The position numbers and the translations under genes are program-made. The notes under the pieces were generated by a model that was given only the letters and a program-made list of their open reading frames with translations, did no database searches and was not told the origin of the DNA. A stretch of DNA of 64,000 nt from NCBI GenBank assembly GCA_003024785.1, contig PUQB01000005.1:973217-1037216 (forward strand), written 5' to 3'. The stretch comes from Selaginella tamariscina. Lineage: Eukaryota > Streptophyta > Lycopodiopsida > Selaginellales > Selaginellaceae. Shown piece after piece: positions 23,466 through 35,400 of the stretch (positions are counted from its first letter, which is position 1; every line of letters starts with the position of its first letter).

Positions 23466-26399
23466 TTAATGTTCGTTCTCAGACTCCGAGATTGAACCAG
23501 ATTCACCTTCAGAGCTATCGCACTTATCTGGAGGGAACTTTCTCAAATACGCCTTTATGGATTCGTTGGGGTACTCAGTTGAGACCCAATCTATCCACTT
23601 GTTCAGGTCCTCAACCATGGTCTTATCCTTCTCAACGGCAAACACACATGTATGCCGAAGGTAACACTCCTTCAAGACGGACCCCCTAGTGCAGTAGTAA
23701 AAAACCCACGCATCACTGTGAGGACCCCTGATCAAGTTGACGATGCTCCGTGCCGCTTGACTTGTAATGTTTGGATAACGTACATTGCCGAATACGTCAC
23801 TCATACCTATCGGTGTATCGATGGAGGTTCAGGGCCGTTGGAGTGCAAACAGATGCCTGGCCAGTCATTTGGAAGCTTGAAATTGTTTGGCGCATTCCTA
23901 ACAACCAAGTGAACAACAGTATCAATGCACTTGGGATTAGCATCGTTCATATAAAATCCTGTCCAACGATGTCTATTCTTCTTGGCGAAGGCGAAGGCAA
24001 AAGTATCGGTGACATGAGCAAGAATCAAGAAATAAATACCTGAAAAAGTAGGTATCAGTGAAGAGCGCAAGCATGAATTCAATAATAAATACCTTCTATG
24101 TATATGCTTGCACGGCTAAGTTTCTCCACCAGATCCTCTAGTGCCCTATCTGTCGAAAGATTTTTTGACACCCGCCGATCCATCACGAACAATTGAAACG
24201 GTTTCCTACAAGCAGTGATGTTACCCCATAAAGTCTCCGAATCTAACAACAAACATCTGTAGGGCTTGTCGTGATTCGTAGCATCCTCCTTTATAAGGTT
24301 CAATTCGGTTCTCCGCTGCTGAAGGACTGCCATAAGAGAAGGCGTCATCCCAATGTTCTCCTTTTTGGCGTTGGCGTGCAATAGATTCTTGCCTAGATCT
24401 TCCGATTGGTTCACCCATTCGACAAGCATATCATCGTTCGTCACATGCAAATATTTGCTAACCTCTTCATATGTTGAAGTCGAGGTCCAACCCAGTTTGT
24501 GGCAGTGTATTCCCAACCACTCCTTGAAATGCCTGACCGTCTTCAACTCCATTGCCTTGAGATGAAAAGGAGAGGTTGGGCTGCTGTTATTGATTTGTAG
24601 TTTGCCATCGATCACCAAATCAGCCAAGACTTCCATCTCCTCCATCGTTGTTCCATTTAAAGGCTTCAACCATGTGAGCTTGAAATCGTTGTCTACATCC
24701 TTTGTAGATTGAACAGACTTAGCCTTCGGCGTCTTACTGGGTTTCTTTGCAGACTTTTCTGAGGGCTCCCCTTCACTTGTCTGCTTCTTCTTCAGTGTTC
24801 CTTTTGAAAAGGATTCCATAATCCCCAACCATTTGGCAAAGATCCTATCTTCGGGGCAAGAAATCAACATCATCAGAAATGATGTTTCCTTCCCGCCCAC
24901 CTGGGCAAAATCAACTGCTGCAATTTCTTCAACTCTCTGAGGAAAAAGACAGATTAATATACCGGCGAGATAAATCCCGCCCAAACAATTTGCTTACCCG
25001 GTATTCCGCAGATTGTGTATTCCCTGCGGTAGCTCTTTGTGGTCGCTGAAGAGATTCCCACACGGCTCGCGTGTGTTTAAACTTCTCCCATATTTTGCTG
25101 TTGTAGTGGTTGGTGTCGGCAGCGTCCCATTCCGCCGATAACTTATGGTACTGCTCGATTGTGAGATTCGGCTTAGCTAAAAACGCCGATCTTTTTGTCA
25201 GCTTCTCACGGGTATGCTCGGAAAGTTTTGTTGCCATCGTTCCTTTGTTGTGTTCTTCGAGAAGTCGTTGGGCTGCCGTTATTGTGTGCTGGCCACTAAT
25301 GATGTAGTACTTGATAGATCTTTTATTCTCCGTCTGAATCTTCATGAGTTGTTCTGGTGTTGTGATCCAGACTTTGTCAGCACCCTTCCTTCTTTCATAG
25401 TATGGACACAAAACAGCATTATGTGGAACGGTATAAGAATTGTCGTCCTTCATCTTCTCCATGAGCTCAGCTACACGTTCCTGGTTGAGTGGCCTGTAAT
25501 TGAAGTTTGGGTTGACGCTGCAATATTTAACCCTACAAGGATAAATCTTATCATCCAACATCATTTCCTTGTGACTTATTGCAGCATGAGATGCCACAGG
25601 TGCAGCTGACAAAACGATTGATGATTTTCTTTTGCGATCCGAATCAACATGTGTGATCCCCGACTGCAGCTGTTCTAGTGTTCTCGGCACACTGCTCCAG
25701 CTCCCGAAGCTTCCTAAGCAAATTGAACGTGATCTGTAGAGAACCTGAGACCGAGCCACCTTCTCAATCTCCCTTATGATGTCGCTGTGTTCTTCTTCAA
25801 TGTCAAGAGGGAAGATTGCTCCACTTGCTGATTTTCTGTATTGTGAAACAATATCTCCTGACAATACACCTACTCGATGAGTCTGAAGATCTTCGAAGTA
25901 GACATCCAGATGGATCCCCTCCATAGATGGGCTTTCGTTGAGTTGAAGAAGAACTCCAAGGTCAACATCATTAGTGAACACGTGAACGTCATTATCCACA
26001 AGTCGACAAAACCACCCGAGATTAATGTTGTAACTGACGACCTCTGGATCCGAGAACGTGACATTGGATGGAACAAGGCATATCTGTCGAGCATCGTCCA
26101 ATCTGGGTTCGCAGCCTGCTTTCGGGTGCTTGACTAGCGAATCAACTTTCCATTGTTTTGCTTGTCCATGAGATGTGACAGAGGTTAATTTGACAGCAGC
26201 CATGGTTGCTCCAATGCGCTTCCCATTTATCTTAAAATATGGCCAAGTTGATTCCAGAATCCCCCTGCCCATCTCTTCTCCTGCTCTTGTCTTTAATGTC
26301 ACCTCAATTCCACATCTGAATACAAAAATGATTAGTTCAAGTATCCGAGTATAACAGATTTTATTTTAATTCTTACCCAGAATTTGACGACGACTCCAT
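23466..26399 (-). CDS. ParB/sulfiredoxin-fold plus DNA-methylase-like fusion protein
   Basis: A large gene of roughly 930 residues in several exons. I choose ATG 26,399 (MESSSNSG), joined by an intron (about 26,316-26,375) to the long frame beginning before 26,302; the frame is also open upstream of that ATG. The middle of the protein (25,550-25,255) reads SVNPNFNYRPLNQERVAEL and then KYYIISGQHTITAAQRLL, the pattern of the ParB N-terminal nuclease-like domain (NP.N.R ... G.H...A). A lysine-rich linker follows. The end (23,800-23,600) reads AARSIVNLI, AWVFYYCTRGSVLKE and CVFAVEKD, which resembles the C-terminal SAM-binding part of N4/N6 DNA methylases (LD.F.GSGS....GIE.D), but the glycine motif is degenerate. 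Introns are short; the one at about 24,946-25,005 holds a palindrome core. One 1-nt shift near 23,805 and an early stop at 23,466 (CAA to TAA compared with the outer copy; the frame would otherwise run to 23,295) are visible. Function is inferred from motifs only. Confidence 0.55.
24963..24981. repeat. Palindrome core inside an intron
   Basis: ggcgagataaatcccgcc differs at two positions from the array core GGCGGGATTAATCCCGCC and lies in an intron of the ParB/methylase-like gene. The outer copy has the same sequence at 18,778-18,795. Confidence 0.75.
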
Positions 26400-26543
26400 A
26401 CTAATGACTCGATCTCCTTGTTTGATCAAATCGTCCTTCTGCAAAATAATACACTATAAATATAAATTATATAAAAACGCACACACACTTGTATAAACCC
26501 GAATATACAAAAATAATACACAGAGAGAAGTAGACGTAATTAA

Positions 26544-26626
26544 CTGTCCGAAGCTCACATTTGTGTTAGTGCAAAAGAAAGATAACATTTCGTTTTAGAA
26601 CCACCACAAATGTGAGCTCTGGACAG
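26544..26626. promoter_or_regulatory. Inverted repeat upstream of the ParB/methylase-like gene (inner copy)
   Basis: Arms of about 22 bp (26,544-26,565 and 26,605-26,626; gaagctcacatttgtg / cacaaatgtgagctctgg) flank a 39-bp loop. It lies about 150 bp upstream of the gene start and is conserved with 17,147-17,225. Confidence 0.6.
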
Positions 26627-26732
26627 TTTTACATAGATTCCTAGCTTTTACTCGAAATATATGAAAGATGATAAAAGTAAATAAAATGAGATATGCAACT
26701 TATATATACTAATACACATATATATTCACATG

Positions 26733-28275
26733 GAAGGATTAATCTCGCCACCCCTTCAATGCCTCCTGAAAGAGTGGGCGGGATTAATCTCGCCACCTTT
26801 CTGGAGGCCTTGAACGGGAGTGCGGAATTAATCTTGCCACCCTTCTCGGTCTCAGAGAGAACTGGGCAGGATTTATTTCTCACACCCCTTCAGTGACTCC
26901 AGAAAGGAGGCGGGATTAATCTCGCCCACCATGTAAGGGATGGTTAAATGAATCTCGCCACCCTTCCCAGTCCCCTCCATTGGTATGTTGTAAACCTTCT
27001 ACGTCTTAGACAGAAACGTTTGGGATTGGTCCAACTCACCAATGGAGGAAAAAGGGAAGGGTGGCGAGATTCATTTCTCCAACAGGCATTGAAGACTCGG
27101 CGGGATTAATCCCGCCGCCCAGGGCCTTCACTCGGTCCCTATGCGGCGGGATTAATCCCGCCGGACGCCAATTCCTGCGCGGAATCGGGCGGGATTAATC
27201 CCGCCGCCTAGGCACTTCAGGCAGGCCAATGGCGGCGGGATTAATCCCGCCCGATTCGCAGGGAATTGGCGTCCGGCGGGATTAATCCCGCCTCCCAGGC
27301 CCTTCACTCGGGCCTTAGTCGGCGGGATTAATCCCGCCGAACGCCAATGCCCTGTGCGAAATCTTGCGGGATTAATCCCGCCGCCTAGGCCCTTCAGGCA
27401 GGCCAATGGCGGCGGGATAAATCCCGCCCGATTCCGCGCAGGGCATGCGTACGCGGCGGGATTAATCCCGCCCACCATGTAAGGGATGGTGAAATTAATC
27501 CCACCACCCTTCTCGGTTCCCTCCATTGGTATTTTGTAAACCTTCTCCGTCTCAGACAGAGTTAGTCGGGATTGATTCAACATACCAATGGGGTAATGAA
27601 GGTTCGGAGATTAATCTCGCCACCGGGTAATGAAGGTTCGGAGGCTAATCCCGCCGCCCTCTCGTAAATCATGCGCTCACACATATATATTGGCTGCGGC
27701 ATTTTTGAACAGGGATGGGTGGGGGCGGGATTAATCCCGCCGCCCAGGGAATTCACGCAGGAATGAACGGCGGGATTAATCCCGCCGCCCTCCGCGAAGG
27801 GCATGAGCGTGGGGCCGGATAAATCCCGCCGTTCATGTCCTGCGTGAATTCCCTGGGCGGCGGGATTAATCCCGCCGCTCTACGACAAACCGGAGCGGCG
27901 GGATTAATCCTGCCGCCCATTCCCTGTAAATGCCCTGCGCGGAATCCGGCGGGATTAATCCCGCCCATTAGAACCTTCACACAGGCCATTGCCGGCGAGA
28001 TAAATCCCGCCGCATTCCGCGCAGGGCATGGATGAGCGGCGGGATTAATCCCGCCGCCGAGGCCCCTCACGCAGGCTATGGGCGGCGGGATTAATCCCGC
28101 CGCTCTTCGGTTTGTCGTAGAGCGGCGGGATTAATCCCGCCGCCCATAGCCTGCGTGAAGGGCCTCGGCGGCGGGATTAATCCCGCCGCTCACCCATGCC
28201 TGAAGGGCCGGCGGATTAATCCCGCCGCCATGGCCCCAACTATAGCGGCGGGATTAATCCCGCCGCTCGAGGGGC
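26733..28275. repeat. Palindrome array 2 (over 30 copies of GGCGGGATTAATCCCGCC)
   Basis: The most regular array. From 27,098 the cores are near-perfect, with start-to-start steps of about 41-46 bp (measured GGG positions 27,102, 27,148, 27,191, 27,237, 27,278, 27,324, 27,368, 27,414, 27,458). Spacers are related in inverted pairs (gacgccaattcctg and cagggaattggcgtc). At 28,033-28,192 two units form a perfect-looking 74-bp-arm palindrome. The left part (26,733-27,080) is more diverged, as in array 1. Stretches with the hairpin cctccattggta...taccaatgg occur at 26,975-27,055 and 27,521-27,590. It lies between the divergent genes of the element. Confidence 0.95.
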
Positions 28276-28282
28276 TTAGCGA

Positions 28283-28820
28283 GATAAAAACACACACATA
28301 TATATATGTGTGTGTGTATATATATATGTATGTATGTATGTATGTATAGGAGTGTACGTGTGTGTGCAAGAGATAGATAAATAAATAAACTTATACAGTA
28401 CTGGTACACCTAATATATGTGTGTACATAGGTATATATATGTGTGTATATGTATATCGTGTGTATGCGTGTGAGCGAAACAAATAAAATCATACAGATAA
28501 ACAAACACACACACACACATATATATACACAGGAGTGTGCGTGTGTGTGCAAAGATAAAACTAATAAATAAATAAAATTATACAGATAAACACACACATA
28601 TATATGTGTGTATATAGATATATAATCTATAGAATATATAAGCATATATATAAACTAGTGTTGTATATGTATGTATAATATGTATATGGTTATATTATAT
28701 ATGTGTGTATGTGGTGTGTGTGGGTGTGTGTGTGTGTGTGTGTGTGTTGTAAAGCAGTGCGCGTGTGTGTGGGAGAGATAGATCAATAAAAAAAAATTTA
28801 CAGATACTGGTACACATATA

Positions 28821-28873
<53 letters not shown>

Positions 28874-29172
28874 GCAGTGTGCGTGTGTGTGGGAGAGATA
28901 GATCAATAAAAAAAAATTTACAGATACTGGTACACATAATATATGTATGTATATATGTATATAGGTATATATATATATGTGTATATGTATATCGTGTGTA
29001 TGCGTGTGTGAGCGAAACAAATAAAATCATACAGATAAACAAACACACACCCACACACACATATACATACACAGGAGTGTGCGTGTGTGTGCGAGAGATA
29101 AAACTAATAAATAAATTTATACGCACACTCCTATACATATATACATACATACACACACACACACACACAGAT
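28283..29172. repeat. CA/TG and TA microsatellite block with internal duplications
   Basis: Mixed (TG)n, (TA)n and (TATG)n tracts. A segment of about 200 bp at 28,398-28,600 is repeated at 28,921-29,125 (shared phrase gtgagcgaaacaaataaaat), and a 70-bp segment at 28,748-28,817 is repeated at 28,868-28,937. The open frames here are simple-sequence artefacts. Confidence 0.9.
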
Positions 29173-31391
29173 CTCACCTGTGTGCACAGCCGCCCGCCGA
29201 TTTCACAACCGCCGCCTCTTGAAACCCTAAGAATATACCTAAACCCTAAAGGAATTAAAATATATATTAACCCTAATAGAATATTCCTTTTGAGAATATA
29301 CTTAAACCCTAAAAAGAATAAAATAGATTCGCCCTAAACGAATATTCTTCATTATATTATTAGCGCGTGCGTGTGCGTGGGTGTATCACATACACCTCAA
29401 AAATATAAATCATGCAGGATTTAACATGTGTGTGTCCATGAGAGTGTTAAAGTTTCATGTGTATCAATACATACATACACATTGCATATATTAATACACA
29501 TAATATATACATACACACGTGTATACACACAGACATACACACATATTAGTACATAATATTAGAGAGACCGAGTACATATTATAGATCATGCATGGTGTAT
29601 AGTTTGAGAGAAGAGAGACAGTACATATTAACATGGATCATGCATGGTGTGTATGTATGAGAGAAGACAGAAAGTACACATATATACATACAGAGTACAC
29701 ATATATACATGCACACGTGTATACACACAGACATACATACATATTACATGAGTAAATTCATTGTGTTACATATTAGGGTTTAGGGTTTAGGGTTTAGGGT
29801 TTGCTCCCAACAAGCTTAATATAAATATTACACATGTAAATTCAATGTGTTACATACAGTCACACAGATTGGTACATATATCATACATGCGTTGAACATG
29901 ATGTTTTCAATAAAGAAGCAACCTATTTCTTCAGTTTGGTTTAGGGTTGTGCATGTGTGTGCATATGTGTTTTTGTAAGTTCTTGTAATGCGTGTGTAAA
30001 TTTATGATTGTGTTATATATGTGTGCAAAACAAACATCGAATAATTAAGAAAATAATATTAATAAACACACTAGGAACATATTTTAAATTATACATAATA
30101 TATATGATTTTATCTAATATATAGCCATATATAGTTTTAATAATATATATTAATTTAATATTGATAAAAAGGTTAACATTGAAATATTCTTGAAATAATA
30201 AGAAATTAATTGAGAAAATCCCATTAATATATACAAATGTAAATTAAGTACTCAAATAATTAACTAAATTAATTATCATAATCATGTTTAATATTGGAAT
30301 ATTCTTGGAATAATAAGAAAATAATAAAGAATATCCCATTAATATAAAGAAGATTAATTACTCAAGTATTAAGGAAATGATATTAATATATATATTATTA
30401 AAACTATATATGACTATATATTAGATAAAATGATGTATTATTATGTATAATTTAAAATATGTTCATAGTGTGTATTAATTTAATATTGATAATAAGGTTT
30501 AACACATGAATATTCTTGAAATAATAACAAATTAATTGAGAAAATCCCATTAATATATACAAATGTAGAATAATTACTGCAATAATTAAGAACAAGACTA
30601 ATTTAATTATGATAATCAGGTTTAATATTAGAATATTCTTCAAATATTAATAAAATATTAAAGAATATCCCATTGATACTAGGAAATGAAAACTAAATAC
30701 TCGAGTAATTAAGAAAATAATAATAATAAACAGACTATGAATATATTTTAAATGATACATAATAATATATCAATTTATTTATTGTATAAGTATATATTTA
30801 TATATATATATATAATATAAATATACTTGAATACTAAGAATGTAGAATATAGTCTAAAATTTCGTAATATTAAACAGCTTGAATCACTTGAATAACATTA
30901 AATGCAATTTTAAAATACTCATTGGAACTGGAGAGTATATATGTCAGAGTGTCGGATATTTGTGTCAACTCATCTTAAATTTTATTTTCTGTTCTTTTTT
31001 TAAAAATTTGAATTTCTGACATATGTATGTCGGTCTGACATGTAAATTTGAAAATGCATTTAATTTCCCACTCAAATTCAGATCTGGTTCTTTCTCCGGC
31101 AAGGTTTCTTCATTTCTGTATTTTTCACTCTTTAGATCTTCTTTTTTCTTCATAGTGATCATCTAGGGGCGAGATTAAATTGGGTGCTATTCTTTATAAG
31201 AAAGCACGGCGCCTTCAGTGCTGTTTACAAGTAAGTATTATAAACAAATTTAAAAATACTTATAAAGATTCACTCTCTTACATTCTCTCTTAAAATTACA
31301 ATTTAAGGGTTAGGAATGCATTAGGATTATAATATATTCCGTTAGGGATTTATCCCGTTTAAATATCCTTTAACTTAATATTCTAGGTTAA
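29173..31391. other. AT-rich interior of the transposon, no gene seen
   Basis: No supported coding sequence. There are several accctaaa repeats at 29,220-29,340, dispersed CA-rich tracts, and four diverged tandem copies of a unit with gaatattctt ... cccattaatat (about 30,183, 30,296, 30,508, 30,632). Confidence 0.6.
29772..29801. repeat. Interstitial plant-type telomere repeat (TTTAGGG)4
   Basis: Four consecutive ttaggg-t units on the plus strand, the Arabidopsis-type telomere sequence, internal to the transposon. It is too short to be a chromosome end. Confidence 0.9.
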
Positions 31392-32268
31392 CCGGGCCGG
31401 CGGATTAATCCGGCCATTTCTTTTTGGCCTCTTCGAAGAGGTGGCGGGATTAATCCCGCCACCATCTCCCGGCAATGCTTCTCCGCCACTGAAAAAGAGT
31501 GGCGGATTAATCCCGTCGATAACCTTCTCAACTGATGAAAGAGTTACCAGAATTTATTAGAAAGAGTTGTCGGCGGGATTAATCCCGCAACCATTTTAGA
31601 AGGCAGGGAAGGGGTGGCGGATTAATCTCGCCACCACTTCCCTGTTTTAAAGATTTGGGGACAGGATTTATCCCGAGATCTCTTTGAAATCATAGTTTTG
31701 GAGAGAGTTATGTGCGGGTTAATCCCGCCACCCATTCCCCGTCGTAAGAATTGTGGGCGGGATTAATCCCGCCTTGGACTCCCCCCGAGGAGGAAGAGGC
31801 GGCGGGATTAATCCCGCCGGCTCTTCTTTGTCGGAGGGAGTCCAAGGCGGGATTAATCCCGCCGACTCTCTCCGAAGGGGTTGAGTCGGCGGCGGGATTA
31901 ATCCCGCCGGACTCCCTTCCTCGTCGGAGAGAGTCGACGGGATTAATCCCGCCGGACTCCCCCGAGGAGGAAGAGGCGGCGGGATTAATCCGCCGACTCT
32001 CTCCGAAGGGGTTGAGTCGGCGGCGGGATTAATCCCGCTGGACTCCCTTCCTCGTCGGAGAGAGTCGGCGGGATTAATCCCGCTTGGACTCCCTCCGACA
32101 AGGAAGAGCCGGCGGGATTAATCCCACCGCCTCTTCCTCCTCGGGGGGAGTCCGGCGGGATTAATCCCGCCGACTCTCTCCGAAGGGGTTGAGTCGGCGG
32201 CGGGATTAATCCCGCCGACCGTTCCTCGTCGGAAGGATTCGTGGGCGGGATTAATCCCGCCCATCAGT
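31392..32268. repeat. Palindrome array 3 (about 20 copies, different spacers)
   Basis: The same core GGCGGGATTAATCCCGCC as arrays 1 and 2, spaced about 40-50 bp. The spacers belong to another family: gactccc...gaggaggaagagg, gactctctccgaaggggttgagtc and cttcctcgtcggagagagtc, which are themselves partly self-complementary and alternate in inverted orientation. It ends about 150 bp before the transposase-like gene. Confidence 0.94.
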
Positions 32269-32415
32269 TGTATTAATCAAACATGAGATATTATCTCTAA
32301 ACATAATTATGTATTATTGCATATGCATATTATTAAATAACCGTAATTCAGATTTCTTAGAAATATTGCATAAACAGATATCATAAATAATACAATTATT
32401 TATGTGCAGGACAAT

Positions 32416-35400
32416 ATGTTTAATACTGGAGATAAAGTATGTCTTCTTCGGAACAACGAGATAGTTGGCACTGGAACTTGTGGAAGTTCGAGATAATAAT
32501 GCATCATGTCACAATATTGCCCAAGGATCTTGTGTGTACGTATGGGTGAACACCATTTACAAGTATGTTGAGGTTCTGGGAATGGAATTTGAGGAGGGTT
32601 CTCCTGTATTGTGGAATTTGGATGAAGTCAAGGCTGACACAGAATATGCAGAGTCACAAACAAATAGTAGCACGAGTTTACCAGATGATGGCTTGCCTGC
32701 TGTAATGGATGAGGTGATTCTCTTTCTTCATGAATTGAAGTCGGAAGAGGCATCATCACAGCTATAAATCCAATGGAAGCAGTGTCAGAAGAGAAACTAG
32801 GGTCCGACTTCGTGGGTGTAGTTGTGACAGAGGTTTCACCTAATGGCACATTGTATCCTGGATCCCTCGTGAGGTGGCGAACATCTGAATTAAGACGGCA
32901 AGATGGTTCAACATATTCTGGGTTGGATTTCAATAATAACAACCCGGAAGAACAACTCATATTTGAAGAGGTTCCTTGCATTGGTCCTATTGTAAGAAAA
33001 AGGCGATTCATGGGTTGTAGATCTTCCCCTACAAGTTTCAGCAAGAGGGTAAAGATGGATCCTACATCTTCCGAAAGTGTTACGAGCATTTCCACGATTG
33101 ACTGTTGCAAGAGAAGTGTTGTCAGATGGCAGACCGGAATGAAATTACCCAATGTAGACATGTCTTTCGTATGCTCACCCAAAAGCAAAGGCATGAGTTT
33201 GTATATGCTGCACTAACTGGGTGTATTGATGGAATGGCCTCGGACACAGGTTATCAGAGTACATCCATGGTATTTAATAAGGTGGCCATCTGCTTCAAAG
33301 CTTGGTACAGTATATACGGGATCCCAAAGACCACGTTCTACCGTCGGAGGGATGAGTGGCTAGATGGAGCGCGAACCTCAGTTCATGGGAACACTGGCTT
33401 GGTCAAAACCCGCTCTCACATCATGGCAGCCATAGAGATACTCAAGGCTTTTGTGGAAGCAAATGCAGACAGGATGCCTCACAAATGCCGAACCACAAAT
33501 GCAGGGGTCAGGGAAAATCTCAAGGTTTTACCTTCAATCTACACTCAATTGAAACTGTGTGAACATGTGAACAAGTGCCTCAGTTTGATGGGGCTCCAAG
33601 CAATCTACACTGGTACCTTCAACAACATATGGAATACTCATTTTAAGGATGTGGAGATTGCAAAACACTCTAGCTTTTCTAAGTGTGACACTTGTACATC
33701 ATTGAAGGCTGCAGAGGCTTGTGCAAAAACCTTGGTGGAGATCACTACCATTCAAAGGAAGATGGAGGCCCACATGATTGCACAACAAACTTGCCGGTCT
33801 CAGTACTATGCACACCGCATGCTTTCTGTGTCACGCCCATCAGAGTACCTGTGCTTGATCCATGACAAGATGGATCATTCAAAGACTAGCATTCCAAAGC
33901 TCTTTGCAACACCAAAGTGCCTTGGAAATGTCATGAAACTTCCGATTTCATTGACAGGTGTGCTAACACATGGACATGGTTGTGAGTCATATGGACACTT
34001 TTCACTTCCACATTGGTCTAGCGACTCCAATTTCACTATTGGGTCGTTAGCCATGTGTTTCAGAAACCTTGAAGCCCACTCACAGACAAGTCCTATCAGT
34101 GATCTCAAAGTGAAGAAACAACACCTTCAACCTTTACATAATGCTCTCATGAACACATCTGCACTTGAGGCTACTTAGGAATATGAGAGGCATTGTCAGC
34201 AACCTGCACAAAAAACAGATGGCCTGTTGAGAGTTCAGGTTCAGTGGAGGGATCTAGCTCAAATAGTGTACATGTGTCCTCAACATCAAATAAGCTTCCT
34301 CGTCATTTGCTTTTACAGATGGATAATTGTGCAGCGAGAACAAAAATAGGTAAATCATTTTACTTAAGGGTTTCTCAAGCTCATACTTACTTTTATTTTC
34401 TAGATATGTGCTAGCATACTTGTCAATGCTTGTTGCCAAAGGTGTGTTTGAAACAATCACGCTCAGTTTCCTTATGGTTGGTCACACTCATGAAGATATT
34501 GATGCGTTCTTCAGCAAGGTCTTCAACTCTACAAAAAGGACAAGTGCACTTACCTTACCGCATATGATGAATCTTTTTGAAAATTGCATCTCCAAAAAAA
34601 GTTGCGCTTTGCTTGTGACTGAGGTGCCAGACTTCAAAAAATTTCTCAAGGAGTATATAAAAGAAGGGAGTGATTCTTTAGTTGGTCACCTTGTGCAGCT
34701 ACAATTCTTTTTCTCCATACGAGATGGTATACCTATTATGCAGTACAAGTTACGGCCATCAGAGCAGGAGTGGTTACCAAAAGAGGGCTTAATGCTCTTC
34801 AAAAGTGGAGAGGATGGAAAGCCACTTCTCCCAGAAGGACAACCAGACCCTATTCCATTGAGTGCCCAGCTCAAGGAACAAGAGGTTATTATTGATGGCA
34901 TCAAAAAATATGTGGCATGGGTTCAAAAATCGATGCCAAAGAATTCTGATAAGGCAACTGGTTACTCAGAACTATATAAGCATGTGGTCAACTATTGGGA
35001 GACTGTTGTTCAAGAGTTGGAAGGGCCTACTGTCACAAGTACAGAATTGCAACACCCTTTTTGGCCTAAAACAAGGTGGCGAGAGGAGATTGAAATGACA
35101 TCACTGAGCACAGACGACATAGAAGCCAGTAGTGATGTGGAGTGCAAACCCCACATTTTGTTGGACAAAGGAACCAAAAACCTAAAGCATACTTTGATTG
35201 CTGCAAGGATCTTCAAAAACTAATGATGGTTCTCATTACTCCAGATGCGTCATATAATCAGCCTATTTGGATGGGTCAAATTATCGACACACCTGAAGTA
35301 ATCACAAAAAATAGTATTGTTAAGGTTGCATGGTTCAAACCACAAAAAAGGCGACACGAGAAGGAGAGCGAAAGATATAATGGATGCCTAGAGAAAACAT

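Noticed and set aside
27152..28070. Open frames with repeated GGGINPA / AGLIPP peptides in the palindrome arrays
   Set aside because: They are translations of the palindrome core in different frames on both strands; mirrored frames exist on each strand and there are no start or splice signals, so they are not genes.
26733..28275. CRISPR-like array
   Set aside because: The regular repeat-spacer look is superficial: the repeat is a full 18-bp palindrome, spacers are related to each other as inverted pairs, there are no cas genes, and the host is eukaryotic.
28276..29337. Open frames rich in Thr-His and Tyr-Ile
   Set aside because: They arise from TG/CA and TA microsatellites.
29772..29801. 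Chromosome end at the telomere-like tract
   Set aside because: Only four units, and unique sequence continues on both sides.
16286..32268. Array core as E2F binding sites (TCCCGCC half)
   Set aside because: The half-site is only partly like the E2F consensus (the T-rich side is AAT, not TTT), and perfect palindromy is not expected for E2F sites. Not strong enough to call.
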